Positions 1 to 7,955 are shown, numbered from the stretch's first letter. The stretch: DNA of 47,176 nucleotides from Pseudomonas karstica (GCF_009707515.1 NZ_WLYI01000037.1:1-47176), one strand, 5' to 3'. Numbers and translations are program-made. Notes: generated by a model not told the origin, from the letters alone.

Positions 1-85
1 CCTTTTTATGAACATTTATTGCAATGTTGTATGACGACATAAAGACTGACCGCCGCAAAGTCTGGCTCATTCGTGCATACCCCAT

Positions 86-96
86 AACAACAAGGA
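86..96 (+). promoter_or_regulatory. CA-rich tract overlapping the RBS (possible Hfq/Crc site)
   Basis: AACAACAAGGA lies immediately before the first gene and includes its ribosome binding site. It resembles the A-rich ARN-repeat (CA) motif at which Hfq and Crc block translation in pseudomonads. Four other genes in this window carry similar tracts. The functional claim is inferred from motif and position only. Confidence 0.35.
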
Positions 97-103
97 AATC
101 CCC

Positions 104-535
104 ATGCAAAACGTCAAAATGCTGATCGGTTTTCTGTGCCTATTCAGCGGCTATGTGGCCGCCAGCCCGGCCACCGCCGACAAAGATGTCGCCCAGGCCG
201 TCGACCACCTGACCCAGGCCATGCTGCACAAAGACATCCCCCAGCTTCAGGCTCTCACCGCGGACAACCTCACCTACGGCCACTCCAGCGGCAAGATCCA
301 GGACAAGCAGGCGTTCATCGCCGACATCGAAACCGGCCGCAGCGGCTTCAAGACCCTCCAAATGCAGAAACAGACCATCACCCTCAGCGGCGACACCGCC
401 CTGGTGCGCAATCACTTCTCGGCTCAAGCGGTTAACAGTGGCGTGGAAGTGCCGACCGAGATTGAGAACTTTCAGATCTGGCAGAAGCAGAATGGCCAAT
501 GGCTGCTGATTGGGCGGCAGGCGTTCAAGTTCTGA
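104..535 (+). CDS. Secreted SnoaL-like (NTF2-fold, DUF4440-type) protein
   Basis: A 143-residue protein that starts with a Sec signal peptide: hydrophobic residues about 5-20, then an Ala/Ser-rich cleavage zone near residues 20-26. The remainder resembles the cone-shaped NTF2/SnoaL fold, with an N-terminal helix (DVAQAVDHLTQAML), a central YGHSSG stretch, and C-terminal strands ending in NGQWLLIGRQAF, which is typical of DUF4440 proteins. Such domains bind small ligands or act as simple isomerases or hydrolases. No catalytic residues can be assigned, so substrate and role are unknown. The start is preceded by an AAGGA Shine-Dalgarno inside a CA-rich tract (86-96) that could bind Hfq/Crc. It appears to be a single-gene unit converging on the MocR regulator. 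Confidence 0.75.
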   Translation: MQNVKMLIGFLCLFSGYVAASPATADKDVAQAVDHLTQAMLHKDIPQLQALTADNLTYGHSSGKIQDKQAFIADIETGRSGFKTLQMQKQTITLSGDTALVRNHFSAQAVNSGVEVPTEIENFQIWQKQNGQWLLIGRQAFKF

Positions 536-555
536 TAAAGCGCAAATGCAGGAGC

Positions 556-573
556 GAGGGGGACGCCCCCCTC
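556..573. repeat. G/C-rich hairpin between convergent genes
   Basis: GAGGGGG (556-562) and CCCCCTC (567-573) form a 7-bp stem with a 4-nt loop in the short gap between two convergent genes; the right arm reaches the MocR stop codon. The neighbouring GGAGCGAGGGGGA sequence recurs in the REPIN at 42.6 kb, so this may be a decayed REP element. It could also act as a weak two-way terminator, although there is no T-tract. Confidence 0.45.
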
Positions 574-1912
574 ACCATGCCACCAATCGCCGCACCTTGC
601 GCAACGCCTCCCGCAGCGCAGCCATATCCACCGAGCCCAGCGCCAAACGAACCGCATGGGGCACATGGGCCGTTGTCGCAAATGGCTCGGCCGTGGACAC
701 CGAAATATTCTCCCTCGCCAGTGCCATGGCGAACTGATCCGCCCGGGCATCTTCCGGCAACGGCAGCCAGAGAAAGTACGAAGATGGATGGCGAATGTAA
801 TCCAGCCCAACCAGCATCTCATCCGCCAGCACTTGGCGCGCCTTGGCGTCTTCGCGCTTGTGCGCTTCCAACTGCAGGACGGTGCCGTCTTCGATCCAGG
901 CGACGGCAATGGCCGTCATCACTCCAGGCGCGCTCCAGACAGTCGCCATGATGGTGCGCTCCAGCGCATGCACCCATTGAAGGGGCGCGGCCACGAAGCC
1001 GACACGCAGGCCGGTGGCGACGCTCTTGGACAGCCCTGAAATGTACACCGTGCGCTCCGGCGCCAGCTCCGCCAACGGTGACGGTGCGTTCTCTGCCAGG
1101 AAGGCATAGGCCGCGTCTTCGATAAGGATCAGGTCGTGCTGACGGGCGATCGCCACCAACTGCTGGCGCTGTTCGATTCCCAATACCCAACCCAGGGGGT
1201 TATGCAGGGTCGGGATGCTGTATACGGCACGCACCTTGCGCCGGCGACAAAGGTCTTCCAGGAATCCAAGGTCAGGCCCCGTCGCCGTGACCGGGAGGGC
1301 GACAATTTCAAGGTGCAGCGTCTCGGCCAGCACCTTGAAACCGGAGTAGGTCAGCCCATCCACCGCCACTACATCGCCAGGCTTGAGCAATGCCATCATC
1401 GCTACTGCCAGGCCATGCTGGGCACCGCCGACCATCAGCACCTGCTCGGCCGGCACCGCCAGCCCCCTGCTACGCAGATGACGCGCCACCACGGCTCGTT
1501 CGTGCAGGCGCCCGCCATGGGGCTGGTAGCGCAACAGGGATTCCAGGTCACCGGACAACGCCAACTGGCGCAGAGCCGTGCGCAGCAGGTCAGCCTGGCC
1601 CGGCAAGGAGGGGTAGTTGAAGTTGAGATCGATCATGCCGGCCGCCACGGCAACCTGCCCTATGCCCTGCCCTGGCGACAGCGAAATCTCCCGCACAAAG
1701 GTCCCGCGACCGGTTTCGCCGCTGACCAGGCCCATGGCCGAAAGCTCGGTATACACCCGGCTGGCCGTGACCAACGCCAGGCCATAGGTGGCGGCCAATT
1801 GTCGGTGTGTCGGCAAGCGCGTGCCCGGGGCCAGGTTTCCTGAGCGAATATCCCGGGCGAAACTGTCGACCAAAGATTTGTAGCGGGCGCGAGGCATAGG
1901 TGCTGTATCCAT
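572..1912 (-). CDS. MocR-family regulator (GntR HTH fused to aminotransferase-like domain)
   Basis: A 446-residue fusion protein. Residues about 10-75 form a GntR-type winged helix-turn-helix (LPTHRQLAATYGLALVTASRVYTEL, then GRGTFV). Residues about 100-446 form a fold-type I aminotransferase-like domain, with the PLP lysine in VYISGLSKS. MocR proteins use PLP or an amino-acid aldimine as effector and usually control a neighbouring gene. The gene is divergent from an EamA exporter 76 bp away, which is a common MocR/transporter pairing and suggests control of amino-acid or metabolite export. GACAAT-N6-ATTGTC beside the start codon is a possible autoregulatory site. The actual ligand is unknown. 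Confidence 0.88.
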   Translation of the reverse strand: MDTAPMPRARYKSLVDSFARDIRSGNLAPGTRLPTHRQLAATYGLALVTASRVYTELSAMGLVSGETGRGTFVREISLSPGQGIGQVAVAAGMIDLNFNYPSLPGQADLLRTALRQLALSGDLESLLRYQPHGGRLHERAVVARHLRSRGLAVPAEQVLMVGGAQHGLAVAMMALLKPGDVVAVDGLTYSGFKVLAETLHLEIVALPVTATGPDLGFLEDLCRRRKVRAVYSIPTLHNPLGWVLGIEQRQQLVAIARQHDLILIEDAAYAFLAENAPSPLAELAPERTVYISGLSKSVATGLRVGFVAAPLQWVHALERTIMATVWSAPGVMTAIAVAWIEDGTVLQLEAHKREDAKARQVLADEMLVGLDYIRHPSSYFLWLPLPEDARADQFAMALARENISVSTAEPFATTAHVPHAVRLALGSVDMAALREALRKVRRLVAW

Positions 1913-1930
1913 GACAATTTTTTGATTGTC
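1913..1930. promoter_or_regulatory. Inverted repeat in the MocR/EamA divergent promoter
   Basis: GACAAT (1913-1918) and ATTGTC (1925-1930) form a perfect 6-bp inverted repeat with a 6-nt spacer, directly upstream of the MocR start codon. Position and symmetry suggest an operator for the MocR protein. This is inference from sequence alone. Confidence 0.4.
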
Positions 1931-1988
1931 TTAATCTTCGATCATAGGATGTGCTGAACGCAACCCACCCCTATCGAGCCAGCCCCTC

Positions 1989-2879
1989 ATGGAACGCACA
2001 TCTTCCCTCAGTACCCCGGAACACACCGCCAGCGGTTGGGTCAACGGCTTTATCGGCGTGGTTATTTTCAGCGGCTCGCTGCCGGCAACCCGGGTGGCTG
2101 TGCTGGAGTTCGACCCGGTGTTTCTGACCGTGGCCCGGGCGAGTATCGCCGCCCTGCTCGGGGTCTGCCTGCTCTGGCTGTTCAAGGCAAAGCGCCCCGC
2201 ACGTAATCAACGAGTCTCGCTGGTCATCGTCGCGTTGGGCGTGGTGATCGGCTTCCCGCTGTTGACGGCACTGGCGTTGCAATACGTGACCTCCGCTCAC
2301 TCCATTGTATTTGTCGGCCTGCTGCCTCTGGCCACCGCCGTGTTCGGCGTGTTGCGCGGCGGCGAGCGCCCGCGGCCGGTGTTCTGGCTGTTCTCGATAC
2401 TGGGCAGCTTGCTGGTGATGGGCTACGCCGTGTCCCAAGGACTAAGCGCGACACCTCTGGGCGACCTGCTGATGCTACTGGCGATACTGGCGTGCGGCCT
2501 GGGTTATGCCGAAGGGGCAAAGCTGTCCCGGACCCTCGGCGGCTGGCAGGTGATTTGCTGGGCGCTGGTGGTGTCGTTGCCGGTGGTGGCGCCCCTGACA
2601 GCGCTGCTGACGCCCGCCTCTTTCTCGGACATCAGCCTGCCCGCCTGGCTGAGCCTGGCCTATGTGTCGCTGTTCAGCATGCTGATCGGCTTTGTGTTCT
2701 GGTATCGCGGGCTGGCCCAGGGCGGTATTGCCGCCGTCGGCCAGTTGCAGTTGCTGCAACCGTTCTTCGGCCTGGCACTGGCGGCGACCTTGCTCCATGA
2801 ACAGGTCAGCCAGGGGATGCTGGCGGTCACCCTGGCCGTGATCCTGTGCGTGGCCGGGGCGAAGAAATTTGCCCGCTAG
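1989..2879 (+). CDS. EamA/DMT-family inner-membrane transporter
   Basis: A 296-residue, very hydrophobic protein with about ten predicted transmembrane segments arranged as two EamA repeats (residues about 15-145 and 155-290). The second repeat shows the usual FWYRGLAQGGIAAVGQLQLLQPFFGLALA pattern before the last helices. DMT/EamA proteins are mostly exporters of amino acids or other small metabolites. The divergent MocR gene is the probable regulator. The Shine-Dalgarno is weak. The substrate cannot be told from the sequence. Confidence 0.85.
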   Translation: MERTSSLSTPEHTASGWVNGFIGVVIFSGSLPATRVAVLEFDPVFLTVARASIAALLGVCLLWLFKAKRPARNQRVSLVIVALGVVIGFPLLTALALQYVTSAHSIVFVGLLPLATAVFGVLRGGERPRPVFWLFSILGSLLVMGYAVSQGLSATPLGDLLMLLAILACGLGYAEGAKLSRTLGGWQVICWALVVSLPVVAPLTALLTPASFSDISLPAWLSLAYVSLFSMLIGFVFWYRGLAQGGIAAVGQLQLLQPFFGLALAATLLHEQVSQGMLAVTLAVILCVAGAKKFAR

Positions 2880-2984
2880 CCCAGGCACTCAAGCGAATGA
2901 AGGTCCAGTTGCAAGGGGCTGGCGCCTGGCATTAGGCTCGTGCCCTACGCAGCTCAATTGCCCCCAGAACAATAAGGATCCCCG

Positions 2985-3479
2985 ATGCCCCTCGACTCCC
3001 TGCAGGACACCACCGCGCCCGAAGGCATTTGCTACGGCTGCGGCGGCAGCAACCCCCACGGGCTGCACATCAAGAGCCGCTGGGATGCAGACGGCGTCCA
3101 CGTCACCGCCGAACACCAACCCGACGCCAAGTACTGCGGCTGGCCCGACCTGGTCTACGGCGGGCTGATCGCGATGTTGGTGGACTGCCACTCCAACTGG
3201 ACCGCCATGGCCTACCACTACCGGGCTGAAAACCGCGAGCCGGGCAGCCTGCCACGTATCGATTGCGTCACCGGCAACCTCGGCATCAAATTCATCAAGC
3301 CCACGCCGATGGGCGTGCCACTGACCTTGCGGGCCAAGGTCGAAGGTGCGGTCGGGCGCAAGAGCCGCGTGGTCTGCGAGGTCTATGCCGACGGCGTGCT
3401 CACGGCGATCGGCGATTCGATTTTCGTTCGGGTCGACACCGGGCAACTGGCCGCCGCCGCTCATGGCCGGGATACCTGA
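2985..3479 (+). CDS. PaaI-family hotdog-fold thioesterase
   Basis: A 164-residue protein with a single hotdog domain. The N-terminus carries CYGCGGSNPHGLHIKS, which resembles the cysteine-containing start of one PaaI-thioesterase subgroup. It is followed by a YGGLIAMLVDCHSNWTAM helix, where the general-base acid of PaaI-like enzymes is expected. These cytosolic enzymes hydrolyse acyl-CoA thioesters, often of aromatic or short acids. An AAGGA Shine-Dalgarno precedes the ATG. The next gene begins 45 bp downstream on the same strand, so the two may be co-transcribed. The acyl substrate is unknown. Confidence 0.8.
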   Translation: MPLDSLQDTTAPEGICYGCGGSNPHGLHIKSRWDADGVHVTAEHQPDAKYCGWPDLVYGGLIAMLVDCHSNWTAMAYHYRAENREPGSLPRIDCVTGNLGIKFIKPTPMGVPLTLRAKVEGAVGRKSRVVCEVYADGVLTAIGDSIFVRVDTGQLAAAAHGRDT

Positions 3480-3524
3480 AAGTGGTCTACATTCAATGCC
3501 ATCCGCTGAATGAGGAACACTCCC

Positions 3525-4412
3525 ATGACCCGCCTGACCGCCAAGGACTTTGCCCCTGAACTGCTCGAGCTCTACGACGGCTACGCCCACGGCAAGATCA
3601 ACCGCCGCGAGTTTCTCGACCGCGCTGCACTGTTTACCCTCGGCGGGCTGACGGCTTCGGCGCTGCTCGCGGCCCTGAGCCCGAATTACGCCCTGGCCGA
3701 ACAGGTGAAGTTCACCGACCCGGACATCCTCGCCGACTACATCACCTACCCCTCACCCAAAGGCAACGGTACCGTGCGCGGCTACCTGGTACGCCCGGCC
3801 AAGGCCGCTGGCAAGCTACCGGCAGTGGTGGTTGTGCATGAGAACCGTGGGCTCAACCCCTATATCGAGGACGTCGCCCGGCGACTGGCCAAGGCCGGAT
3901 TTATCGCCCTTGCTCCTGATGGCCTGACATCGGTGGGAGGCTATCCCGGAAACGATGAAAAGGGCGTGGAACTGCAACAGACCGTCGACCCGCAAAAACT
4001 GATGAACGACTTCTTTGCCGCCATCGAATGGCTGATGCAGCATGAGACCAGCACCGGCAAAGTCGGTATTACCGGCTTCTGTTATGGCGGCGGCGTGACC
4101 AATGCGGCGGCGGTGGCTTATCCCGAATTGGGCGCGGCGGTGTCGTTTTATGGTCGCCAGCCCGACACCAAGGATGTACCCCGGATCAAGGCACCGATCA
4201 TGTTGCACTTTGGCCAACTGGATACGCGGATCAACGAGGGTTGGCCAGCGTATGAGAAGGCTTTGAAGGCAGCGGGCACCACCTATGAAGCGTTTATCTA
4301 CAAGGGCGCCAATCATGGTTTTCACAACGATTCCACACCTCGCTATGACGAAGCAGCGGCGAATCTAGCCTGGGAGCGAACGTTGGGGTGGTTTCGCAAG
4401 TATCTGGTTTGA
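3525..4412 (+). CDS. Tat-exported dienelactone hydrolase family protein
   Basis: A 295-residue alpha/beta hydrolase resembling the YghX-type branch of the dienelactone hydrolase family. The ATG at 3525 is preferred over the in-frame ATG at 3510 because GAGGAA lies at the right distance before it. The N-terminal region (about 25 residues) leads into a twin-arginine motif NRREFL (R27, R28), a hydrophobic stretch and an ALA cleavage site near residue 58, so the folded enzyme is probably exported by Tat. The catalytic triad is visible as C186 in GFCYGGG, D233 in GQLDTR and H264 in NHGF. Cysteine as the nucleophile is typical of dienelactone hydrolases. The natural substrate is not known. Confidence 0.83.
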   Translation: MTRLTAKDFAPELLELYDGYAHGKINRREFLDRAALFTLGGLTASALLAALSPNYALAEQVKFTDPDILADYITYPSPKGNGTVRGYLVRPAKAAGKLPAVVVVHENRGLNPYIEDVARRLAKAGFIALAPDGLTSVGGYPGNDEKGVELQQTVDPQKLMNDFFAAIEWLMQHETSTGKVGITGFCYGGGVTNAAAVAYPELGAAVSFYGRQPDTKDVPRIKAPIMLHFGQLDTRINEGWPAYEKALKAAGTTYEAFIYKGANHGFHNDSTPRYDEAAANLAWERTLGWFRKYLV

Positions 4413-4424
4413 GCGTGCTCACGA

Positions 4425-5300
4425 TCAGCCCGCCACCACTTCCCGCAACCACTCCTTGAACGCCAGCATCGCCGAGGTTTCGGTCCGTGACTGCAAGCGC
4501 GTCAGCCAGTAACTGCCCGTGGTGATGCCCACCTCGAACGGTTGCCGGATCATGTCCGTGGACAGTTGCCGGGAAAACATCAGCGCCGGAGCCAGGGCCA
4601 CGCCCACGCCTTGCTGCGCCGCTTCCATCATCGCCAGGGAAGAGTCGAAGACGATGCTGCGCGGCACCAGCGTATCGGCTGGCAGGCCGACGGCCTGGAA
4701 CCATTGGGTCCATTCATCGGTGCGGTAGGAGCGCAGCAAGGTGTATTTCAACAGGTCGGCCGGGGCCTGCAATTGCCGGGCGATCTGCGGCACGCACAGC
4801 ACGGTGAGTGGCGCCTCCAGCAACTGGAACGCCTCAGTGCCGTGCCAGGCGCCAGCCCCGAAACGAATGGCGTAGTCCAGGCCTTCGGCGGCAACGTCGA
4901 CGCGATTATTGTGGGTGGACAGGCGTAAGTCGATGAAGGGATAACGCGCCTGAAAGTCCGGCAGGCGTGGCAGCAGCCAACCGACGGCAAACGTCCCCAC
5001 GGCGCCAACTGTCAGCACTTCGCGATAATGCCCACCCTCAAACCGACCCAGGGTCTGGGCAATGCGGTCGAAGGATTCGCGTAGCACCGGCAGTAGGGTT
5101 TCGCCTTCACTGGTGAGCATCAGGCCCCTGGGCAAGCGTTTGAACAAGGTGACATTGAGCTGTGCCTCCAGGCTTTTGACCTGGTGGCTGACCGCGGCCT
5201 GAGTGACGCACAGCTCAATGGCCGCCCGCGTAAAGCTCAGATGGCGCGCCGAGGCCTCGAAGGCCCGCATGGCATTGAGGGGCAGATGTGAACGAAGCAT
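4425..5300 (-). CDS. ampR: AmpR, LysR-type regulator of the AmpC beta-lactamase
   Basis: A 291-residue LysR regulator. Its helix-turn-helix (residues about 6-65, FEASARHLSFTRAAIELCV, then TQAAVSHQVKSLE) and its effector domain (GAVGTFAVGWLLPRL, LSTHNNRVD, GLDYAIRFG, GSYWLTRLQSR) agree closely with P. aeruginosa AmpR as I recall it. AmpR senses muropeptides: UDP-MurNAc-pentapeptide keeps it a repressor, and anhydro-muropeptides convert it to an activator of ampC. The ATG at 5300, with GGA eight bases upstream, gives the usual MxRxHLPLNA start; the in-frame TTG at 5312 is less likely. It is divergent from ampC. Confidence 0.94.
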   Translation of the reverse strand: MLRSHLPLNAMRAFEASARHLSFTRAAIELCVTQAAVSHQVKSLEAQLNVTLFKRLPRGLMLTSEGETLLPVLRESFDRIAQTLGRFEGGHYREVLTVGAVGTFAVGWLLPRLPDFQARYPFIDLRLSTHNNRVDVAAEGLDYAIRFGAGAWHGTEAFQLLEAPLTVLCVPQIARQLQAPADLLKYTLLRSYRTDEWTQWFQAVGLPADTLVPRSIVFDSSLAMMEAAQQGVGVALAPALMFSRQLSTDMIRQPFEVGITTGSYWLTRLQSRTETSAMLAFKEWLREVVAG

Positions 5301-5343
5301 GGTTTGATCCAAATTTTTCTAATGGCTGTGCCGAGATATGCTC

Positions 5344-5364
5344 GTTTGCCCAATCGCGACAAAC
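5344..5364. promoter_or_regulatory. Candidate AmpR operator between ampR and ampC
   Basis: GTTTG (5344-5348) and CAAAC (5360-5364) form an inverted repeat with an 11-bp spacer in the ampR-ampC intergenic region. This fits the LysR layout in which one dimer recognises two half-sites one helical turn apart. The position, 70-90 bp before ampC and 44 bp before ampR, suits both autoregulation and ampC activation. Binding itself is inferred. Confidence 0.5.
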
Positions 5365-5433
5365 TGCCTAGATTTGCAACGCCCGCGCCGGTGCAGGTAT
5401 CCAGCGAATCAACCTTATGGAAGCGACACCATC

Positions 5434-6588
5434 ATGTACGAAAAATCTTTGTCTCGAGTGCGCAACGTCACGATATTCGCCTTATTGCTCGGCGCAGGCA
5501 ACTGCATGGCGGCCACCGGGATTCGTCAGGTCGTAGATGCAACGGTTAAACCGCTGATGCAACAACAGGCCATTACCGGCCTGTCGGTAGCGATTATGCA
5601 GAATGGCCAGGCGCAATACTTTAACTATGGTGCCGCCTCGAAGAACGGCCAGCAACCGGTCACTGAAAACACCCTGTTTGAAATCGGCTCGGTGAGCAAA
5701 ACCTTCACCGCCACCCTCGCCGGCTACGCCCAGGCCACCGGCAAACTGAAGCTGCAAGCTCCCGCCAGCCAGTACTTGCCCGCGCTGCGGGGCGGCCAGT
5801 TTGATCACATCAGCGTCCTCAACCTCGGTACTTACACAGCCGGTGGCCTGCCGCTGCAATTCCCCCAGGAAGCCGACAGTGCCGACAAGATGCTCAGCTA
5901 CTTCCAGCACTGGAAAGCTGATTTCGCTCCCGGCACTCAGCGCCTGTATTCAAACCCGAGCCTGGGGCTGTTTGGTTATCTGGCGGCGCAAAGCCTGGGG
6001 CAACCGTTCGACCAGTCGATGGAAAAGACCCTGCTGCCCAAACTCGGCCTCAAGCACACCTACATCAATGTGCCTAACGCGCAAATGAGCCTTTACGCCC
6101 AAGGTTATGACAAAGACGGCAAGCCGGTACGCGTCGGCCCTGGTGCGCTGGACAGCGAGGCCTACGGGGTAAAGAGCAGCGCCTCGGACCTGATTCACTA
6201 CGTGCAAGTGAACATGAATCCTGCAAACCTTGAAAAACCCCTGCAACAGGCCATCGCCAGCACTCACACTGGCTACTACACCGTCGACGGCATCACCCAG
6301 GGCCTGGGCTGGGAGATGTACCCCTACCCGATCAAATTGGATGCCTTGATTGCCGGCAACTCGACACCCATGGCCATGGAGCCGCACAAGGTCAACTGGC
6401 TGACCCCGCCACAACCGCCCCATGCCGACACGCTGGTCAACAAGACCGGCTCCACCAATGGCTTCGGCGCTTATGTGGCCTACGTGCCAAGCAGGGGCAT
6501 CGGCATCGTGATTCTCGCGAACAAGAACTACCCGAATGCCGAGCGGGTGAAAGCCGCCCACGCTATCTTGAGCGCCATGGATCAATAG
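5434..6588 (+). CDS. ampC: Class C beta-lactamase (AmpC)
   Basis: A 384-residue serine beta-lactamase that hydrolyses cephalosporins in the periplasm. The ATG at 5434 opens a Sec signal peptide (residues 1-26, ending CMAA). An upstream in-frame start at 5338 would extend through the ampR operator and is rejected. All class C motifs are present: nucleophile S86 in SVSK, Y172-S-N174, and K337-T-G339. The length fits chromosomal Pseudomonas AmpC. The adjacent divergent ampR makes inducible expression likely. The Ada-like gene follows after 11 bp and may be co-transcribed. Confidence 0.95.
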   Translation: MYEKSLSRVRNVTIFALLLGAGNCMAATGIRQVVDATVKPLMQQQAITGLSVAIMQNGQAQYFNYGAASKNGQQPVTENTLFEIGSVSKTFTATLAGYAQATGKLKLQAPASQYLPALRGGQFDHISVLNLGTYTAGGLPLQFPQEADSADKMLSYFQHWKADFAPGTQRLYSNPSLGLFGYLAAQSLGQPFDQSMEKTLLPKLGLKHTYINVPNAQMSLYAQGYDKDGKPVRVGPGALDSEAYGVKSSASDLIHYVQVNMNPANLEKPLQQAIASTHTGYYTVDGITQGLGWEMYPYPIKLDALIAGNSTPMAMEPHKVNWLTPPQPPHADTLVNKTGSTNGFGAYVAYVPSRGIGIVILANKNYPNAERVKAAHAILSAMDQ

Positions 6589-6599
6589 GACACTCATCA

Positions 6600-6869
6600 A
6601 TGCCCGACCGTCAGTGGACACTGCTCGATAGCCAGGGGCGGCCGTTTTCCAGCGAACACCCTGGCACTGTCGGCGGGCATAAAAAAAGCCGGCTCTACGG
6701 CCGGCTGGATTGCCCGGCTGCCCTGCGCACCCTGACACGAGGCGGCTATGTGGCGAACCGGGTGTTTTTCCTGGATGAAGCGACGGCCAGCAAGGCCGGG
6801 TATCGGCCGTGTGCAGTGTGCATGCCGGCCGAATACGCGCGATGGAAAACTACAGCACCAGGGCCGTGA
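6600..6869 (+). CDS. Small Ada-type metal-binding protein
   Basis: An 89-residue stand-alone relative of the N-terminal zinc domain of the DNA-repair protein Ada. The hallmark pattern is DCPAALRTLTRGGY, then RVFFLDEATASKAGYRPCAVC. C38, C71 and C74 are visible, but the second methyl-accepting-loop cysteine of Ada (four residues after C38) is replaced by Leu. H27 in GGHKKSR could supply the fourth ligand. Without the Ada methyltransferase and DNA-binding domains, alkylphosphotriester repair is doubtful; a small DNA- or metal-binding role is a guess. It lies 11 bp after ampC and converges on dctP with an 18-bp gap. Its codons for H27-L36 contain an intrinsic terminator for the opposite strand. 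Confidence 0.7.
   Translation: MPDRQWTLLDSQGRPFSSEHPGTVGGHKKSRLYGRLDCPAALRTLTRGGYVANRVFFLDEATASKAGYRPCAVCMPAEYARWKTTAPGP
6681..6706 (-). terminator. Intrinsic terminator of the itaconate operon, inside the opposing gene
   Basis: Read on the minus strand, AGCCGGC (6706-6700), a 6-nt loop and GCCGGCT (6693-6687) form a perfect 7-bp GC-rich stem, followed by an unbroken T-run from the A-tract at 6681-6687. This is a textbook Rho-independent terminator about 180 nt after the dctP stop codon. It lies wholly within the coding sequence of the plus-strand Ada-like gene. On the plus strand the stem is not followed by T residues, so it should act in one direction only. Confidence 0.75.
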
Positions 6870-6887
6870 ACAACGACGTTCACTCGA

Positions 6888-7871
6888 TCACTGGTTCGAC
6901 TGATCCGCCGCCTGGATCAGGTCGGCACCGATCTCACCTTCAAACTTCTTCCACACCGGGCGCATGGCATCGCGCCAGAGCTGGCGTTGCTCAGGGGTCA
7001 GTTCGATGATTTCGCTGGTCTTGGCGTCGATGATCGTCTGTTTGGCCGACTGGTTCAGCGCTTCGGCCTGTTTGTTCACCTCAACGGTGACCTCGAGCAT
7101 GATCTTGTCCAGCTCGGTGCGAATGTCCGGCGGCAGGCCATTCCAGAACTTGGCGTTGGTGATCACCATGTAGTCGATCAAGCCATGGTTGGACTCGGTG
7201 AAGTACTTCTGCACCTCGTTGACCTTCTGGCTTTCATAGTTCGACCAAGTGTTCTCGGTACCGTTGACGGTGCCGGTCTGCAAGCCCTGGTAGACCTCGG
7301 CAAAACTCATCTTGCGCGGGTTGGCGCGGATGGCCTTGAACTGCTCCTCCAGCACGCTGGACGCTTGCACGCGGAACTTCAGGCCACGGGCATCCTTGGG
7401 TTCATGCAGGGCCTTGTTGGACGACAGCTGCTTGAGGCCGTTGTGCCAGTAGGCCAGGCCGAGGATGTTCTTGTCCTGCATCGAGCTCAGCAACTGCTTG
7501 CCCTCGGCGGCCTGGAAACGATCAACGGCCGCCAGGTCATTGAACAGGAATGGCAGGTCATAAATTTGCACCTGCTTGGTGTAGTGCTCGAACTTGGCCA
7601 GGGACGGTGCCAGCATCTGTACGTCACCCAGCAGCAAGGCTTCCATTTCCTTACCGTCGCCGAACAGCGACGAGTTGGGGTAGACATCGACCTTGACCTT
7701 GCCCGGCAAGCGTTCTTCAGCGAGCTTCTTGAACAGCAGCGCGCCCTGGCCCTTGGGGGTGTTGTCGGCGACCACGTGGGCGAACTTGATGATAATCGGG
7801 TCCGCCGCCTGGGCCAGGCCCGTGGCAAACAACGTGGCGGCGCAGAACAGCGCCCGGGATAGCTTGAACAT
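6888..7871 (-). CDS. dctP: TRAP transporter periplasmic solute-binding protein (DctP family), orphan
   Basis: A 327-residue DctP-family binding protein. The ATG at 7871, with AAGGTGA upstream, opens a signal peptide ending AQA-AD near residue 23; an upstream in-frame extension is rejected. Family features include IIIKFAHVVADNTPKGQGA and the central GLKFRVQASSVLEEQFKAIRANPRKMSFAEVYQGLQTGTVNGTENTWSNY ligand-binding region with its conserved arginine. DctP proteins capture dicarboxylates and pass them to the DctQM membrane pair. In P. aeruginosa the equivalent gene (PA0884) is followed by dctQ and dctM; here the next genes are Ada-like and ampC. The protein must use a distant partner or has lost transport function. 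The leader carries an LysR-type palindrome and a CA-rich tract. Confidence 0.9.
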   Translation of the reverse strand: MFKLSRALFCAATLFATGLAQAADPIIIKFAHVVADNTPKGQGALLFKKLAEERLPGKVKVDVYPNSSLFGDGKEMEALLLGDVQMLAPSLAKFEHYTKQVQIYDLPFLFNDLAAVDRFQAAEGKQLLSSMQDKNILGLAYWHNGLKQLSSNKALHEPKDARGLKFRVQASSVLEEQFKAIRANPRKMSFAEVYQGLQTGTVNGTENTWSNYESQKVNEVQKYFTESNHGLIDYMVITNAKFWNGLPPDIRTELDKIMLEVTVEVNKQAEALNQSAKQTIIDAKTSEIIELTPEQRQLWRDAMRPVWKKFEGEIGADLIQAADQSNQ

Positions 7872-7879
7872 GGTAATCA

Positions 7880-7897
7880 CCTTCTTATTGTTGTTGT
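7880..7897 (-). promoter_or_regulatory. CA-rich tract before the dctP start (possible Hfq/Crc site)
   Basis: On the minus strand, CAACAACAATAAGAAGG lies directly before and into the dctP ribosome binding site. It contains repeated AAN triplets of the kind bound by Hfq with Crc during catabolite repression in Pseudomonas. A dicarboxylate uptake gene is a plausible target. Function is inferred from the motif. Confidence 0.5.
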
Positions 7898-7955
7898 GTT
7901 GCAAGGCAAGGTGCCTGATGTCACGCGCATAGAGAATTTCGAACTTTAGATACCT

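Noticed and set aside
6600..6869. DctQ remnant between ampC and dctP
   Set aside because: The 270-bp frame is a complete Ada-type zinc protein on the other strand with no membrane segments; no dctQ trace is visible on either strand.
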